Assembly (NCBI GenBank): GCA_024529925.1
Contig: JAFEUB010000775.1
Location: 62,001-126,000 of the forward strand
Reading direction: 5' to 3'
Source of the DNA: Ophthalmolycus amberensis
Taxonomy: Eukaryota > Chordata > Actinopteri > Perciformes > Zoarcidae
Length of the DNA: 64,000 nucleotides
The notes beneath the pieces were generated by a model. It worked only from the letters and a program-made list of their open reading frames with translations. It ran no database searches and was not told the DNA's origin. The position numbers and the translations under genes were made by a program. Below, in pieces: positions 28,091 through 39,677 of this stretch. Every line of letters starts with the position of its first letter. The stretch's first letter is position 1.

Positions 28091-29216
28091 ACAAGAAACA
28101 TAGCAAAAAACAATGTATCAAAACAAGTGTTATAAATAAGTAATAAACAGTAAGGAATGCTGAGTAAGTTAACTTAATAGTTAACAAGAAAGTAAATAAG
28201 TGAATTTCCGAGGATGTCATTTCTTTCAACCATCAAACAGTTTTGTAATGTATCATACCAAGGACAGTAGGCAAGGTATGATAAAGAGACACCACACAGT
28301 CTTGTCTGAATGTTCTCATTATCTCGCCTGCAGATATAATGTTTCATTCACATGCATAGACCGCTTTACAAGAGCATGTAACATAGGACAGATGTGGGGG
28401 CCCCGGGGCTGCGGCACCAGACTTTTCACATTCCTCTCACTGACCATAGCTGTTAACTCACACAGGTTCAGAACAACAGCAAAGCTTTTCATTGGCTCTC
28501 ACAGCACAGTTTTCCAGGGACGCGACAGGCTGGCCGGCTCCAGCTGGACCCTGACAGGAATGTTCTGTTGCTCTCTTTCTCTTTCTCACTTTCCTCACTG
28601 CTTTACTGCCGCAGTGAAGAAATAATTGGTCTGCCCCTCTGGGAGGCTGTTTTCAGATGAGTCAGTGGTCAGGGAGAAAGACAAGAGGGAGGAAACATGA
28701 GCACAAGAGGCAGAGACACCCTGCCTTCGCTGCATGCTACCATCAGCTCCCATAAGACACAGGCAGAGAGAAAGTGTTCCTGCATTAAAACAAGCTGCCC
28801 GTTTCCCCACATCTGTTTCTCATGCTGGTGGCAGGATATAACCTGTAAAAATAAAAAGGCTTGGAAATAGACATACTGAGGGGGAAGGCAATCACTCCTT
28901 ATACCACAAATCCGGAATCAGCATATTCAACTTGCCGACTTGTCAGAAACATATCCAGACTTTTATGATCAGCCCATTTACAGGGGATGTTGTCATGGGA
29001 ATTTACAAGAAAAAGTGGGAGTGTACTGGTGGAGGTGGAGAGAGTGAGGTGGTAAGAGAGGAAGCAGGGAGAAGTTTGACAACTGAGAGGAAGGACGGAC
29101 AAGACTCGGTAGACGGGTGGACATGTGAGGGAACAGAGCAGACTCTGTGGAAAAATAAAGCATCAATGAAGGAGTGGCTGCTGGTGATATTCAGGAAATA
29201 ATCACAGTCAGACGAC

Positions 29217-32200
29217 ATGATGTGGACGCCAACTGTCATTCTGCTGCTTGTGCCTCATCTGCTTTCCTCCACTGTATGTATGATATGCATGTCATAAATG
29301 TATCAGGAATTATTGGATTGCTTTTTAAAAGGTATTTCTTTTGAGCTTTATTTCCTGTAATATCTAGTCAGATAGAGACAGGAAAGGGGAAGAGAGGGAG
29401 CATGCAGCAAAAGGCCACTTGTCCGATTTGGTCAAATTCAAACCTCTGCCAAGAGTTATTGTTTCACAGCATTTATTTTGCAGATGAGTGTGAATTGCTT
29501 CAAGAAATGCTGATGCAGTCAAGGAGATCCAAGTGTTTAGAGTTAGGCATCATGGATGAATCGTGAATCTTTTCTTTACTTTGTTTTTAACATTAACATC
29601 ATCATCAATAGTGTGTGGAAATAAAGATTATTAAGATGTGTTTGTGTTTTACCCGTCTTGTGGGAATTGCACGTTATGTAAATCATTACATTTTAGAGGG
29701 AAGACTTGATTTTCGGACATGTTTAGGTTAAGGTCAGAGTAAGATTGGTGTTCGGCTGGTAGTGGTTACGGTTCTGGTAAGTCTCCAGGAAATGAATGTA
29801 AGTCAATGTAATGTGCCCAAAAGTCATGAAAACACTGCTGTGTGTTTGTTTGTGTGTGTGTGTAAATAAAGATTGCAGAGTCAGATAAATACCGCAATGT
29901 TAAAATACTCCACTAGAAGTCCTGCATTGCAAATTGTGCTCAAGTAAAAGCAATGAAGTATTATCCGCAAAGAAAAGTAAGATTACTTGTTATGCCAAAT
30001 AGCCCCTCCCACAGTGTTTACATATGTTATAGGATTATTATCACTGATGTATTAATGTGTGAGCAGCATGTTTGTTATGTTCTGTGCTTGTTAAAACAAG
30101 TTGTTTTGCATTGAAATATATTAGTCTGGCAGGTATTATTATTTTTACTTTTTACATTAATATGAAACTTTGGTTGATCCCCAGATAAGAGTTAATATTT
30201 TCATGTGTCCACTGAGGCAGAGCGGTTAGATACAGAAGCTGGTCAGGACTTTGTGTCCTGCTCTATCAAGTACTGATCCCACTTTAGTTACACATGACTG
30301 TGAATTGAACCCTCACTGTAGTTCTCTCTTGATCGCCAGGACACAGGACACGGCAGTTATTTCAGCCAATCAGAAACAGTCAATGAGGACCCCTCTGACG
30401 CTCCGGTCAAAGGCCAGAAACTTCCCGGAGGGGTCAAAGGTCAGGACACATGCTCCATCCCATGTGACATCACTGTCAAGCTGCTACGAGATGAGAAACA
30501 TTCAATCTGTGGTAAAAAAAAAAAACTCTTTCCTGTCTTATTGTTACGTCTTCCATCATCTTCTGTTGTTTAAAACGTGTGTCTGTGTGTGTGTGTTTGT
30601 GTGTGTAGGCCAGTTACAGCAGTCTCTGTTATCGTTTGGACGCAGCACCCGGAAGCTGATCAGGGATGTGATGGAGGAGCAGCAGAGAGCCCTGGACATC
30701 CTCAGCGGTCAGGTAAAGTGAAGTCTTCTTTTTTTCTCCTCCTAACAGGGGTTTGCAAGCGTGCGATTGGCTGGCTGAATAAACACCGATCGTCACATTT
30801 CCAGGTCACAGAGCTGATGACCAAAGTGCAGACGCTCAGCTCTGAGGTTCAGAGAAGCAACACTGAGCTGTACTCCGTCAAACCGGTGCAGTCCCACGGT
30901 AACTCACACACAAACACTTGTGATGTCACAACATTCATTCATACAAATTTCACACATCAATATTGGTTTGATAGTCATGAGGAGTGACTCTGGAGGAGCT
31001 TTCTAAGAAGTAGGAGAACATTCTCAACCTATAATGGAGCATTTAATCTTTCAGTATATCTGAAATTGAATTGCCAACTATATGTTTTTCCCTAGATAAT
31101 AATGTAAAATGTGTTATGGAAATACATCTTTCCTTATGTATGCATCCTTTAGTGAACGTTGATTTTCACTCCGATGATAAAAAAGAGTGTGTTTGCTTTG
31201 ATTAGGACGAGACTGCAGCGACATCAAGGACAATCTTTTGTCAGTCGTCCCCAAGATCCCCAGTGGTATTTACATCATTCACCCAGAGAATACAGACTTT
31301 TCTTTTGAGGTAAGTGTACAGCAATACTTTCAGTTATTCACAGTCTGTCACTTAATCTGCAGTGAAAACACAACCTGTGCTGCAGGTTTTCTGTGAGATG
31401 GACTACATGGGAGGCGGATGGACGGTGATGCAACGGAGGGCTGATGGATTAACTGACTTCAAGCGAGCCTGGGCTGATTATGTCGACGGCTTTGGAAACC
31501 TTGCAGGTTGTGTGAAATTACTTTAGACAGTGACAGAAGCCCGTTTTCTGTTATAAGCTTTAAAAACCAACATAAGGAGGACGTTGAGGTGTTAAGAACA
31601 ACAGCTAATGTATGCAAGGTGTGTCCGGCTCACTGCTCAAGAACACCAGTTAACATACAGACTGTGAGTTTGTAAAATGAACATTAATACATACATCACC
31701 TGAAGTATTACATCCAATTGTGATTGTTGAATAGTGTTCCTCTGAGAAGACTTTCAACAATATTTTTGGCTCTTGTCTATCAGTCACAAAAGCATTAGTG
31801 AGGTCTTTGCCTTTGTGCAGGCCATTCATCCACACCAAACTAAACCATCTTTATGGACCTGGTTGTGTGCACAGGAGCATTGTCATGTTGAAACCAAGAC
31901 AGAGCCTTCCCTAAACTGAGCTGTTATAATAATAACATTTCCACTAGCATGGTGCGATGATGGTTGTTTCATTATTGTTATATATTGCGCGTAAACTGTT
32001 TTACTTTTCATGAATTTGCAGCATGTTAAGTCCAACAGTTTTATCATGGCAGTAACGTGTTTCAATTTCTTATATAATGTTAAATGTTAGTTTAGTGCTC
32101 CAAAATATGCAACATAACATGGTTTGAAAACCAAACGACGAACGCGCAGGCGCGTTTACTCGGTGTTTCTATTAATATCTCCGCGATAATACAGCATGTA

Positions 32201-35200
32201 TTACATGTATGTACATATATTTTTCTTGTTTATTGTAAATTTGTGTTTGTACATTGTGTTTGTACATTGAGAGCGGAGTGGAAACCGGAGACAAATTCCA
32301 TGTATGCGTAAGCACACATGGCCAATAAAGCTGATTCTGATTCTGATTCTGATGTCAGATGTTGTCGGAATCTAGTGTAGACTCTCCACTTCCGTGTCCG
32401 TATTCTCGCGAGATTGTACGTGACTCACACAGCGAGCTCGGATAGGACCAATACAGAGGCAGGTCGCGACCGTCGAGCTCCGCCCCTCACCGTACTTTGT
32501 GGATTCGTGTGTCCGTCTACATTTTGTGTGAAACACGCTTCATTCAGTCGACGGAGAGGTCAGAGAGAAGAGAGAAAATGGCGATGAGAAAGTTTACAGT
32601 TAGCGAAGTACTTTGGGAAAGCAGCAGTGAGGATGGCGGAGGATCTTCAGAGCCTGAGGGATTTGATTCCTACGATGAAGAGGAATACCAAAATAACAGG
32701 GATCCATTTGAAGATGGGTAAGTGTATTTACAAAAACTTTGTTTTGTAATATCACAGTAATAGTGCACTTTGTGCGTAACGTTAGCTAAATGTGACCGTC
32801 AGTCATTTTTACTTTTACTCTGTTACTTCGTTTGCTGAAGTATATCTTTGCTGCTGTAACATACACATGTCCCCCTGGGGATGAATAAAGTATGTATTTA
32901 TCTTGTTGTGTGTGTGGGGGGGGGGGGGGGGGATGTGGAGGGAGAAAGGGAGTGAGAACTTTCTTTCAATGAACTTAGTAATGACTGTCCAATATTATTT
33001 TTACAGAGAGGATTCACAGCTGCCAGGGTCCAGTGAACAACATGCAGCATCTCTGCAGCAGCCACCACATCCTTCTCTGCCTGCCACCAGGTCACCACAG
33101 CCATCACCACCAGCCCCTCCACCACAGCCATCACTACCAGCCCCTCCCCCACAGCCATCACCACCAGCCCGGCCAGCAAAGAGGTACCGTGCCCGCCGAG
33201 CACAGGTACCTCCCCCGCAGCCACCGGCACCCCATGCACCGGCGCCCCCACCCCCGCTGTCTTGGAAGACGGACAAAGACCCGGACACTGCTCCCCCTGT
33301 CTCCAGGTTTCAACCTGCTCGGACACCAGGGCCACAGCTCAGCTCCACCTCCACATATACACCCCTCGACCTCTTCAAACTTTTCTTCCCTGTACAAACA
33401 GTACAAACACGGTGTCAAAACACAAACAAGCAGGCTGCTAAACAAATATCACAGGGAAAGAAGTACAAATGGACAGACTTGGACGTAGGGTATTTTTACA
33501 AGTACATTGGGTTGCTTCTGTACATGGCCCTGGTAAAACTAGACAGTATTGTGGATTACTGGAGGCAGAATCACTTTTTTTCCTTGCCTCTTCCATCACA
33601 GATCATGCCGCGGGAGAGATACAGAACAATATCTTGGAACCTTCATCTTAGCGACCCTGACGAGGATGTCCATAATGACAGGAAAAAGGGCACAGCCGAC
33701 CACGACAAACTCTTCCGACTGCAACCCCTGATGGACACCATCAAGAATGCCTGCAAGGCATTTTATCATCCCCACATACACCTGGCTCGGCACAGGCTAC
33801 CACGTTTATACGGACAATTTTTATTCAAGCCCCAAGCTCTTCAGGGCTCTCCATGCGTGCAGATTTGCTGCCTGTGGGACTTACAGGGAGTACTGCAAGG
33901 AGTGCCCTCGGACAGATGTGAACGCCCTCACAAAGAGGTCAGAGAGAGGCTCCATGAGATGGATCCGGGATGGCCCCATCGTCTACGTGAAATGGATGGA
34001 CACGAGGGAAGTATCGGTCTGCTCCACAATTCACACGGCACACTCCGGTAAAACTGTGCCGAGGAGGGTGAAACAACAAGATGGCTCCTGGACACGGGCA
34101 CCAGTCCCCTGTCCCACACCAGTTGCAGAGTACAATCGACACATGGGTGGAGTTGATCGATCAGACCAGCTCATTCAATATTACTCCGCACAACACAAAA
34201 CCATGCGCTGGTACAGAACCCTTTTTTATCATTTTCTGGACGTCGCCACCACCAACAGCTACATTATTCACAAGGAACTGTGTCTGGCCCAGCAAACAAA
34301 ACCCATGACGCACAGAGCTTTCATGGAGGAGCTGACTGCTGCGCTCTGTGGCAAGCCTCTCCGCACAGCTCCTGCCCGGGCACCTGCGGGTCATATTCCT
34401 GTGCCTATCGCCGATGTCCAATGAGCAGCGGGCCCCAGAATGAAATCCACCACGGGCCGCAGGAGGTGTGAACATTGCCAAAGCCAAGGCCAGCGAAAGG
34501 ACACACCGTGGAAATGCAAGGAGTGTGATGTTTCCCTCTGCGTGCAGGTGGACAGAAACTGCTTTGCAGCATGGCATGAGAGTTGGAAAAACTGAAACAA
34601 TATTGTAAATAGTCTGTTTTGTTTTTATCCATATAAATATTTGGTTTGAAAACAAAAACTGTTGTAATGTTCATTTTTCATTTGCACACATCCCATGAAG
34701 CTTGATCTGTAGTATGACGTCATCACTCAGTCCCTCGAACATGTGGTGAAAGTAGAGTGACAGACAACACTTCTACTCAAAAAACGATATTACACAATTT
34801 GGTTTTAGACATTTATTATACACTTATCTGCTATTTTATTCATATATTCCACTACTTGTGTGAACCTAAGACTTTGGTAAACCAATTTCAAGCACTAAAA
34901 CAATTTATCCACATGAGGTATGTTTTCACAAGAGATTTGAAGAATTTCAAAAATCGGACTTCAGCTTTAGGGACACATTATCTCTTTACACGGTGCCTTA
35001 AGACAATTGGTGCCTCATTATGCAGAGAGCTGAGATTGTTCTGCACATTTTGATATACAACACATGGGTATGTATCATATATGCAAATGCCTTTAAAAGG
35101 TGAATTTAAGAAAATATGTAAAAATCGAGAAAATGCCCCGAGACCCCAAAGATGCATTTTATGCTGTCTCACTTACAAATGTTGACGATTAATTTTGCAC

Positions 35201-35919
35201 TTGCCAATGATATTAGTAATGATACAATCTCGTGTGTGTGTGTTGTGTGTGTGTAGGAGAACACTGGTTGGGTCTGAAGAAGGCATTTCATATAGTAAAC
35301 CAGAAAGATACTCGGTTCCAACTTCACATCGCTCTGGTGTCCCACGATGACGTCATCTCTTACGCAGCATATGATGATTTCGACCTGGACAATGAAACCG
35401 AGTTCTTCAGTATTCACCTGGGCAGATATGCAGGCAGCGCAGGTAAAATGATTCAAGACTTACAAAAAGTAATTTGACAAATGTTGTGCTTTATCCCCGC
35501 ACCATGCAAACTCAAAATAATGATAAATGCACTTATATATATGTTCACAATCAACAAGTGCACGTCTGCATACCTGTGTGCATGTCTGCGTGTGTTCAGG
35601 CGATGCATTTCGCGGCTACGACCAGGATCAGAACCAGGACACGGCTCCATTCAGCGCCTCAGACGTGGACAATGACGGCTGTAATCCTTCCTGCTCCATC
35701 GACAACCGTACAGTGGAGAGCTGCAGCAGCCGGCACAACCAGACAGGATGGTGGTTCAACCGGTGCGGCCTGGCAAACCTCAACGGCTCCCCCGAAGACG
35801 CAGAGCGAAACCAGGGGCAGAGGACGCACATGCTGTGGGACACCTGGAGACAGAACGGAGTCCTTCACACCATCAAATCGGTCACGATGAAGATTAGGAG
35901 GATTGCGACCAATAATTGA
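29217..35919 (+). CDS. angptl5: Angiopoietin-like protein 5, secreted fibrinogen-domain protein
   Basis: Secreted angiopoietin-like glycoprotein; precise function little known. Eight coding exons, all in phase: 29217-29273, 30340-30511, 30609-30712, 30805-30898, 31206-31309, 31386-31506, 35257-35442 and 35600-35919; 385 residues against 388 in human. Exon 1 is a signal peptide (MMWTPTVILLLVPHLLSST); a second ATG follows immediately. A short helical region follows (STRKLIRDVMEEQQRALDIL), as in ANGPTL5. The C-terminal fibrinogen-like domain begins RDCSDIKDN and contains GIYIIHP, EMDYMGGGWTVMQRR, the calcium-site-like DVDNDGC, and GWWFNRCGLANLNG. Conserved cysteines are present. Position between yap1 and trpc6 matches human ANGPTL5. 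Intron 6 is 3.75 kb because of a piggyBac-type insertion; splice sites around it are intact. Confidence 0.94.
29885..30100 (+). repeat. Dispersed percomorph repeat in angptl5 intron 1
   Basis: Contains AAAATACTCCACTAGAAGTCC, CTGCATTGCAAATTGTGCTC, AAGTAAAAGCAATGAAGTAT and ATTAATGTGTGAGCAGCATG, all phrases of a widespread percomorph repeat related to the short element at 14019-14109. A short unclassified GT-rich run precedes it. Confidence 0.6.
32260..32352 (+). mobile_element. 3' tail of a non-LTR retrotransposon with (CTGATT)n end
   Basis: Reads ACAAATTCCATGTATGCGTA, then GGCCAATAAAGCTGATTCTG and a triple CTGATT repeat. This is the stereotyped 3' end of a common fish LINE family (GCAATAAAGCTGATTCTGATTCTGA type). 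Only the tail is present, as expected from 5' truncation. Confidence 0.75.
32578..34595 (+). pseudogene. piggyBac-family transposase, broken
   Basis: Cut-and-paste transposase remnant with two exons: 32578-32717 (acidic start MAMRKFTVSEVLWES) and from 33007, joined in phase across a GT-AG intron. After a Pro-rich stretch comes the family's N-terminal region (YTPLDLFKLFFP, IGLLLYMALVKL, IMPRERYRTISWNLHLSD). The frame then changes near 33770: LQPLMDTIKNACKAFYHPH is followed at once, one frame over, by TWLGTGYHVYTDNFYSSPKLF. About 60-70 codons normally between these, including the first catalytic Asp, are missing. The later part keeps GGVDRSDQLIQYYS. An in-frame TGA at 34422-34424 precedes the zinc-ribbon (CEHC, CKECDVSLC, NCFAAWH) ending at 34595. 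Catalytically dead by inspection. Confidence 0.9.
32834..32897 (+). mobile_element. LINE 3' tail inside the transposase intron
   Basis: TTTGCTGCTGTAACATACAC, then CCCCCTGGGGATGAATAAAG and TATGTATTTATCTT resembles a frequent fish retrotransposon 3' end (GGGGATCAATAAAGTATTTATCTATC type). It lies in the intron of the transposase gene and is followed by a 17-base G run (32916-32932). Confidence 0.6.
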
Positions 35920-36000
35920 CAGAAAGGAGAAGCAGAGGGAGAGAGGAAGAAAACACATATCGCATAAATTGCACAGCATCGTTGTAGAACCTGAAGTTCT

Positions 36001-36006
36001 AATAAA
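36001..36006 (+). terminator. Polyadenylation signal of angptl5
   Basis: AATAAA 82 bases after the angptl5 stop, the first canonical signal downstream. Confidence 0.7.
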
Positions 36007-36009
36007 ACA

Positions 36010-37240
36010 GGATGAAAGGATATCTCGTTTTTGTTATTGTTTCCCATCATTGCAACAAATTACCTGCTCTGAAATTATTCCTTTGAGGTGATTTTGCTTT
36101 GATTCTTGAGGGCAAATATGCCCGATATTATAATGCAATCTATAACAACAACAAACACCAAAATAATAAGAAAAGTAGCACAAACGTCTCCGTCATCTTC
36201 TGAGAGGAAAACAAGTAAAACAAAAAAATAGGTACGATTTTTTTAAGGCACCCTTTTAAACATGTTTGTAACTTACTTATAACTAATGGCTTTATTAAAG
36301 GTTGATGAATATTTTACTAATGCTTTATTGATCAGGTTTTAATAAAAGCAACTTTTGGGTTGCCAAGTTGTTTTATGAGTCGTATAAAACATATTAGTGA
36401 AAGCTAAAAAGACCTTTCTCATCTGATCCAAAGTTCTCTGTAGAGGGCCAACGATTTTATCAAAGCAGGAGAAACCTCAGAGGAAGTTTTTTAGGAGCAG
36501 CTGGTAAATGTACGCAGCTTATATTCCGAGAAACAATTACACTAAATATGCTCTGGCAATATATTGTGTTACTGTCAGAAAGATCACGACAGGTGGTCAA
36601 GCCTGTGCCGACTTCTGCCTGTAGGCACACCCTATATTCTTGTTTTATAAAATATAGAGGGAAGCATGAAAAGCAGCAACGATGAATGCATCTCAAGCTG
36701 AGTGAATCTGTACCGTGAAGTTCAAATGTGACTGGCAGCAGCAGGTGAACGTGACGCTCCTGAACTACCGACCCACTCCAGTGGGGGGTGCTGTGAATCT
36801 CTCTCAAACATGGTGTGTTCTTTGAGACTTGCAGCAACTCTATGCAATTTAATACAGGCAGTAGTGATGTTGCAATTTCACAATATAAACTATGGACACA
36901 TCTTATATAATAATCAGTCATTTAACCTTTGAGACTAAATTCAACCAGTTCAGACAAAGTCATTTGAAAGTGAACTAATTGGAACTGATGCATGTCTTAT
37001 GTTTTTACAAAGTGTAATCTTCCACTTCATCTCAACATTAGCACACAACAGAAATTGAAGCTCTGTGATTGGACGTTTCTTACGGAAATGCACCTCGAGG
37101 GTCATAACTGACTACTCAGTTGTTTTGTTCATTGATTGAATTCAACAGACTTGGAGATTTTAATTTCTTATCACCAAAGAACCAGATATTTTCGAACACA
37201 GTTCATCTTTTGTACTGGTGATTCAACCAGGTTCATGTCC
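36010..37240. other. Intergenic after angptl5
   Basis: AT-rich. One 153-codon minus-strand ORF (36921-36460) has no conserved look and no exon signals. No repeat is recognised. Confidence 0.5.
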
Positions 37241-37249
37241 ATCCAGCCG

Positions 37250-38180
37250 TCACAAACTTTATTCATCACGCATTACCTCTTCTCTCGGTGAACATTGAAC
37301 ATAATGCGGCTGTAATGAACGCTGAAGGTCTTCAGACTGGTAGTCTGGTTTCTCAGAAACAGAGAAAGTCATGTTCCAACGTCTTCGCTTTCTCCAACAT
37401 CTTCTGCCTCTTTCTCCAAGATCTTTGTTTCTAGAGGACTTTTTTGTGGTCTGTCCACCAGCTTCAGTCTTGTCATATTCATCCTGGCCTTCAAAAGGGC
37501 AAGACTTGAACTATAGGCCATGGAAGTGCGACAGAAGGTTTTCAGAAAACGCCTGAGAGCATCTGTCCGCCAGGTCAGGAGTAGGCGGCGACTCCTCAAT
37601 TTCGGAAGCAGTCTTCCATCACAAAAGTCTGTGGATTTCCTACTTTTCACCTCCTCCTGGAAATCTGCAAATGACTTTCCAACTGCTTTCTCAGCTTTGC
37701 TGGCAGTATCAGTGGTACGCACCGTCCTCACTGCCTCAGTGGACTGCAGTGTGCCGACACCTTCGTCAATCACCTGGAAGACGAGCATGTTGGCTGCCTT
37801 GAATCTTTTCATTGATATCCCGTGTATGAGGTGCAATAATCTCAGAGATGTCCGAGTCTGGGATGGACCTCCGTGAAGAGGAGTATGACATTGTGCTTTA
37901 CTCAGACATGGTTGGAGAGGTGCTGGGGCAGTGACCTCTTCGTCTTCTAGAATGTCCCCATGATGCTCAGAAAACACTTGCCGCATCGTGAAAAACCTTT
38001 TCAGGTGTTGCTGCATCTTCTTTTGGGAGAGAAAACCAGTTGAGGATTCGTCTGTCTTCGGTGGTACATTCTCAGCAACAGATTGATATCATCAGCTCAC
38101 AGAGATTCGCAGCAGCTTGTTCAATGACTTCTGAGATGAGGATGTTGGCAATCTCTTCCACTTGAAGTTGTATTCTAATG
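37250..38180 (-). pseudogene. Unrecognised degraded or multi-exon locus with AKAP-like helix
   Basis: I do not recognise this gene. Reading down the minus strand, a splice-acceptor-like TTCTACATTAG (38187-38177) is followed by a frame containing VEEIANILISEVIEQAAANL (within 38170-38090), an amphipathic helix resembling PKA-RII anchoring helices. A 215-codon ORF follows (38016-37369), with a second protein-like frame overlapping it (SDISEIIAPHTRDINEK near 37860-37810; SEIEESPPTPDLADR near 37600-37560). Coding flavour that jumps between frames fits either a decayed gene or several exons with small introns. It lies between angptl5 and trpc6, where human has no gene. Confidence 0.4.
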
Positions 38181-38189
38181 TAGAAACAC

Positions 38190-38469
38190 AAACATATTAG
38201 CAGTGCCAAAAGAAAAATTCAGATCCTTTTGATGTGATACTGTCATAACCGTTTTTATCATCACAACGCTCAGCGATGCGGGTTATCCTGCAAATTCTGT
38301 AGAGTTGCAAACATTAGGAAAATGTGCCTAAAGGGCTCAAAAACAGTATGTTGTAGAGTTTCCTATTACCGCCACAGTTGTTTCCACAGTCCAGGATGCT
38401 CGTTTGTAGCACCAACATTTTCCTATAATCCCCCATCTCCTTATTCCTGCACAGGAGCACACACATATA

Positions 38470-38511
<42 letters not shown>

Positions 38512-39677
38512 GGTTCATTAACCCCAGCAATATACACATACCAGACCACACAAAAAGCCAGAGCTCCTAAAATGTTATCAACAGAATCAGTGGTACCAAA
38601 ACACATACGTAAAAAATGACTATCCAGGTGCTCACTCATTCCCCCGAAATAAGAGTGTGTATGTTTGAGTTGACAGTGTTTACATTAAGGGTCTGTTCTG
38701 AGGAAGACGTCTTAACAAGAACTCGCGCTGGTGACATTTGCCATCGTTTCCCCCTTCTCACCCTGCCATCCTCCCCGTGAAATGTGACGCTGCTACGTCA
38801 TGAAATGTCAAAAGTGACTAATCTTCAGCAATCAGGGCCTTAAAAGGCAATTTTCACTGCTACACTCGAACATCAGAGACTCTGCTTTATCAGATGTTTG
38901 CATGTCGACGTGTTGCTGTGATGTAATGGGGTGTTTTATGCGAAATTCAGCTTGAAAACAGACGGACAACGAAGAAGAACATATTGTACCATCAGAAATA
39001 ATGAAGTGCGTGTGTGTGTGTAATGGAAACACTGGGTGCTGTCACTCATCTTTGACCTGCTGGTGACGAAATACTTGTATGCATGCTTCAATCACAGACA
39101 TTAACACACATGTGTGTACGTGTAGGATGGGAAGTCGTTTTCTCACACAGAGATCACGGGACAGTGGGAGCACACAGGAAGCATAGTCTGCTGGGAATTT
39201 AAACCCTGAGGAATCTCATCTGCTGTTCATCAGCAATCAGTTACTCCTGCACACACACAGACTCAACATGTTCTCTAAACACTGCGGTTTAAAATAGCAT
39301 TTTACAGCACAAGCATTAAAACTGTTGGCAAAGCACAGTACTGTGAGAATATTCTGTCCTTATCTACATAATCTTTGCAGATTAGCCTGTATTCTCAAAA
39401 CTAACGCAGGGAGTCCTGTGAGAGAAAATCAGGAAGAAGATTCAGCTGAAACAGTTAAGACAAATATAGCCATATGTCATCATAACACTGAGCTGCCCTC
39501 CACATCTGTATAGTTCAACAAGTAAATAAAAGTATAGTGGGACCCAGAAGGATACATTCTTTCTCAAGGACACAGAGACAGAGGGGGGAGGGCGACAGAG
39601 AGAGGGAGTCATGCCACAGACACTTGACTACTCCTTCGCATGAACCAGGACCCTCTCCACTGTTGACCACCTCCGGG
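38190..39677. other. Intergenic, upstream of trpc6
   Basis: Contains a (GT)n microsatellite (38473-38508). No exon-like ORF. The trpc6 promoter and 5' UTR should lie in the last few hundred bases, where a purine-rich stretch (39560-39608) precedes the start. No TATA box is evident. Confidence 0.45.
38473..38508. repeat. (GT)n microsatellite
   Basis: Eighteen uninterrupted GT units. Confidence 0.95.

Larger units (their letters stand above)
25201..29216. other. Intergenic, yap1 to angptl5 (divergent)
   Basis: Four kilobases between divergently transcribed genes. No exon-like ORF is seen. It contains repeat fragments (27425-27610, 27955-28090) and otherwise AT-rich unique-looking sequence. 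In human, CFAP300 lies between ANGPTL5 and YAP1; nothing resembling a coding exon of another gene was seen here. Confidence 0.5.
32100..34700 (+). mobile_element. piggyBac-type DNA transposon, defective copy
   Basis: The coding remnant (32578-34595) plus its flanks form an insertion in angptl5 intron 6, in the host gene's orientation. The limits are approximate: I could not find matching terminal inverted repeats or a clear TTAA duplication, so the ends may be lost. A GC-rich 5' region (about 32390-32577) looks like the element's own promoter area. A LINE tail (32260-32352) lies at or inside the left side. Confidence 0.7.

Noticed and set aside
28200..28625. 141-codon plus-strand ORF upstream of angptl5
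   Set aside because: Begins in a LINE-derived stretch, contains no recognisable domain and shows no splice or promoter context.
32898..33335. Long minus-strand Gly/Val-rich ORFs opposite the transposase
   Set aside because: They are the antisense of the Pro-rich transposase segment and have no independent features.
36460..36921. 153-codon minus-strand ORF after angptl5
   Set aside because: No domain, no exon signals, AT-rich surroundings and Leu/Cys-rich random-like composition.
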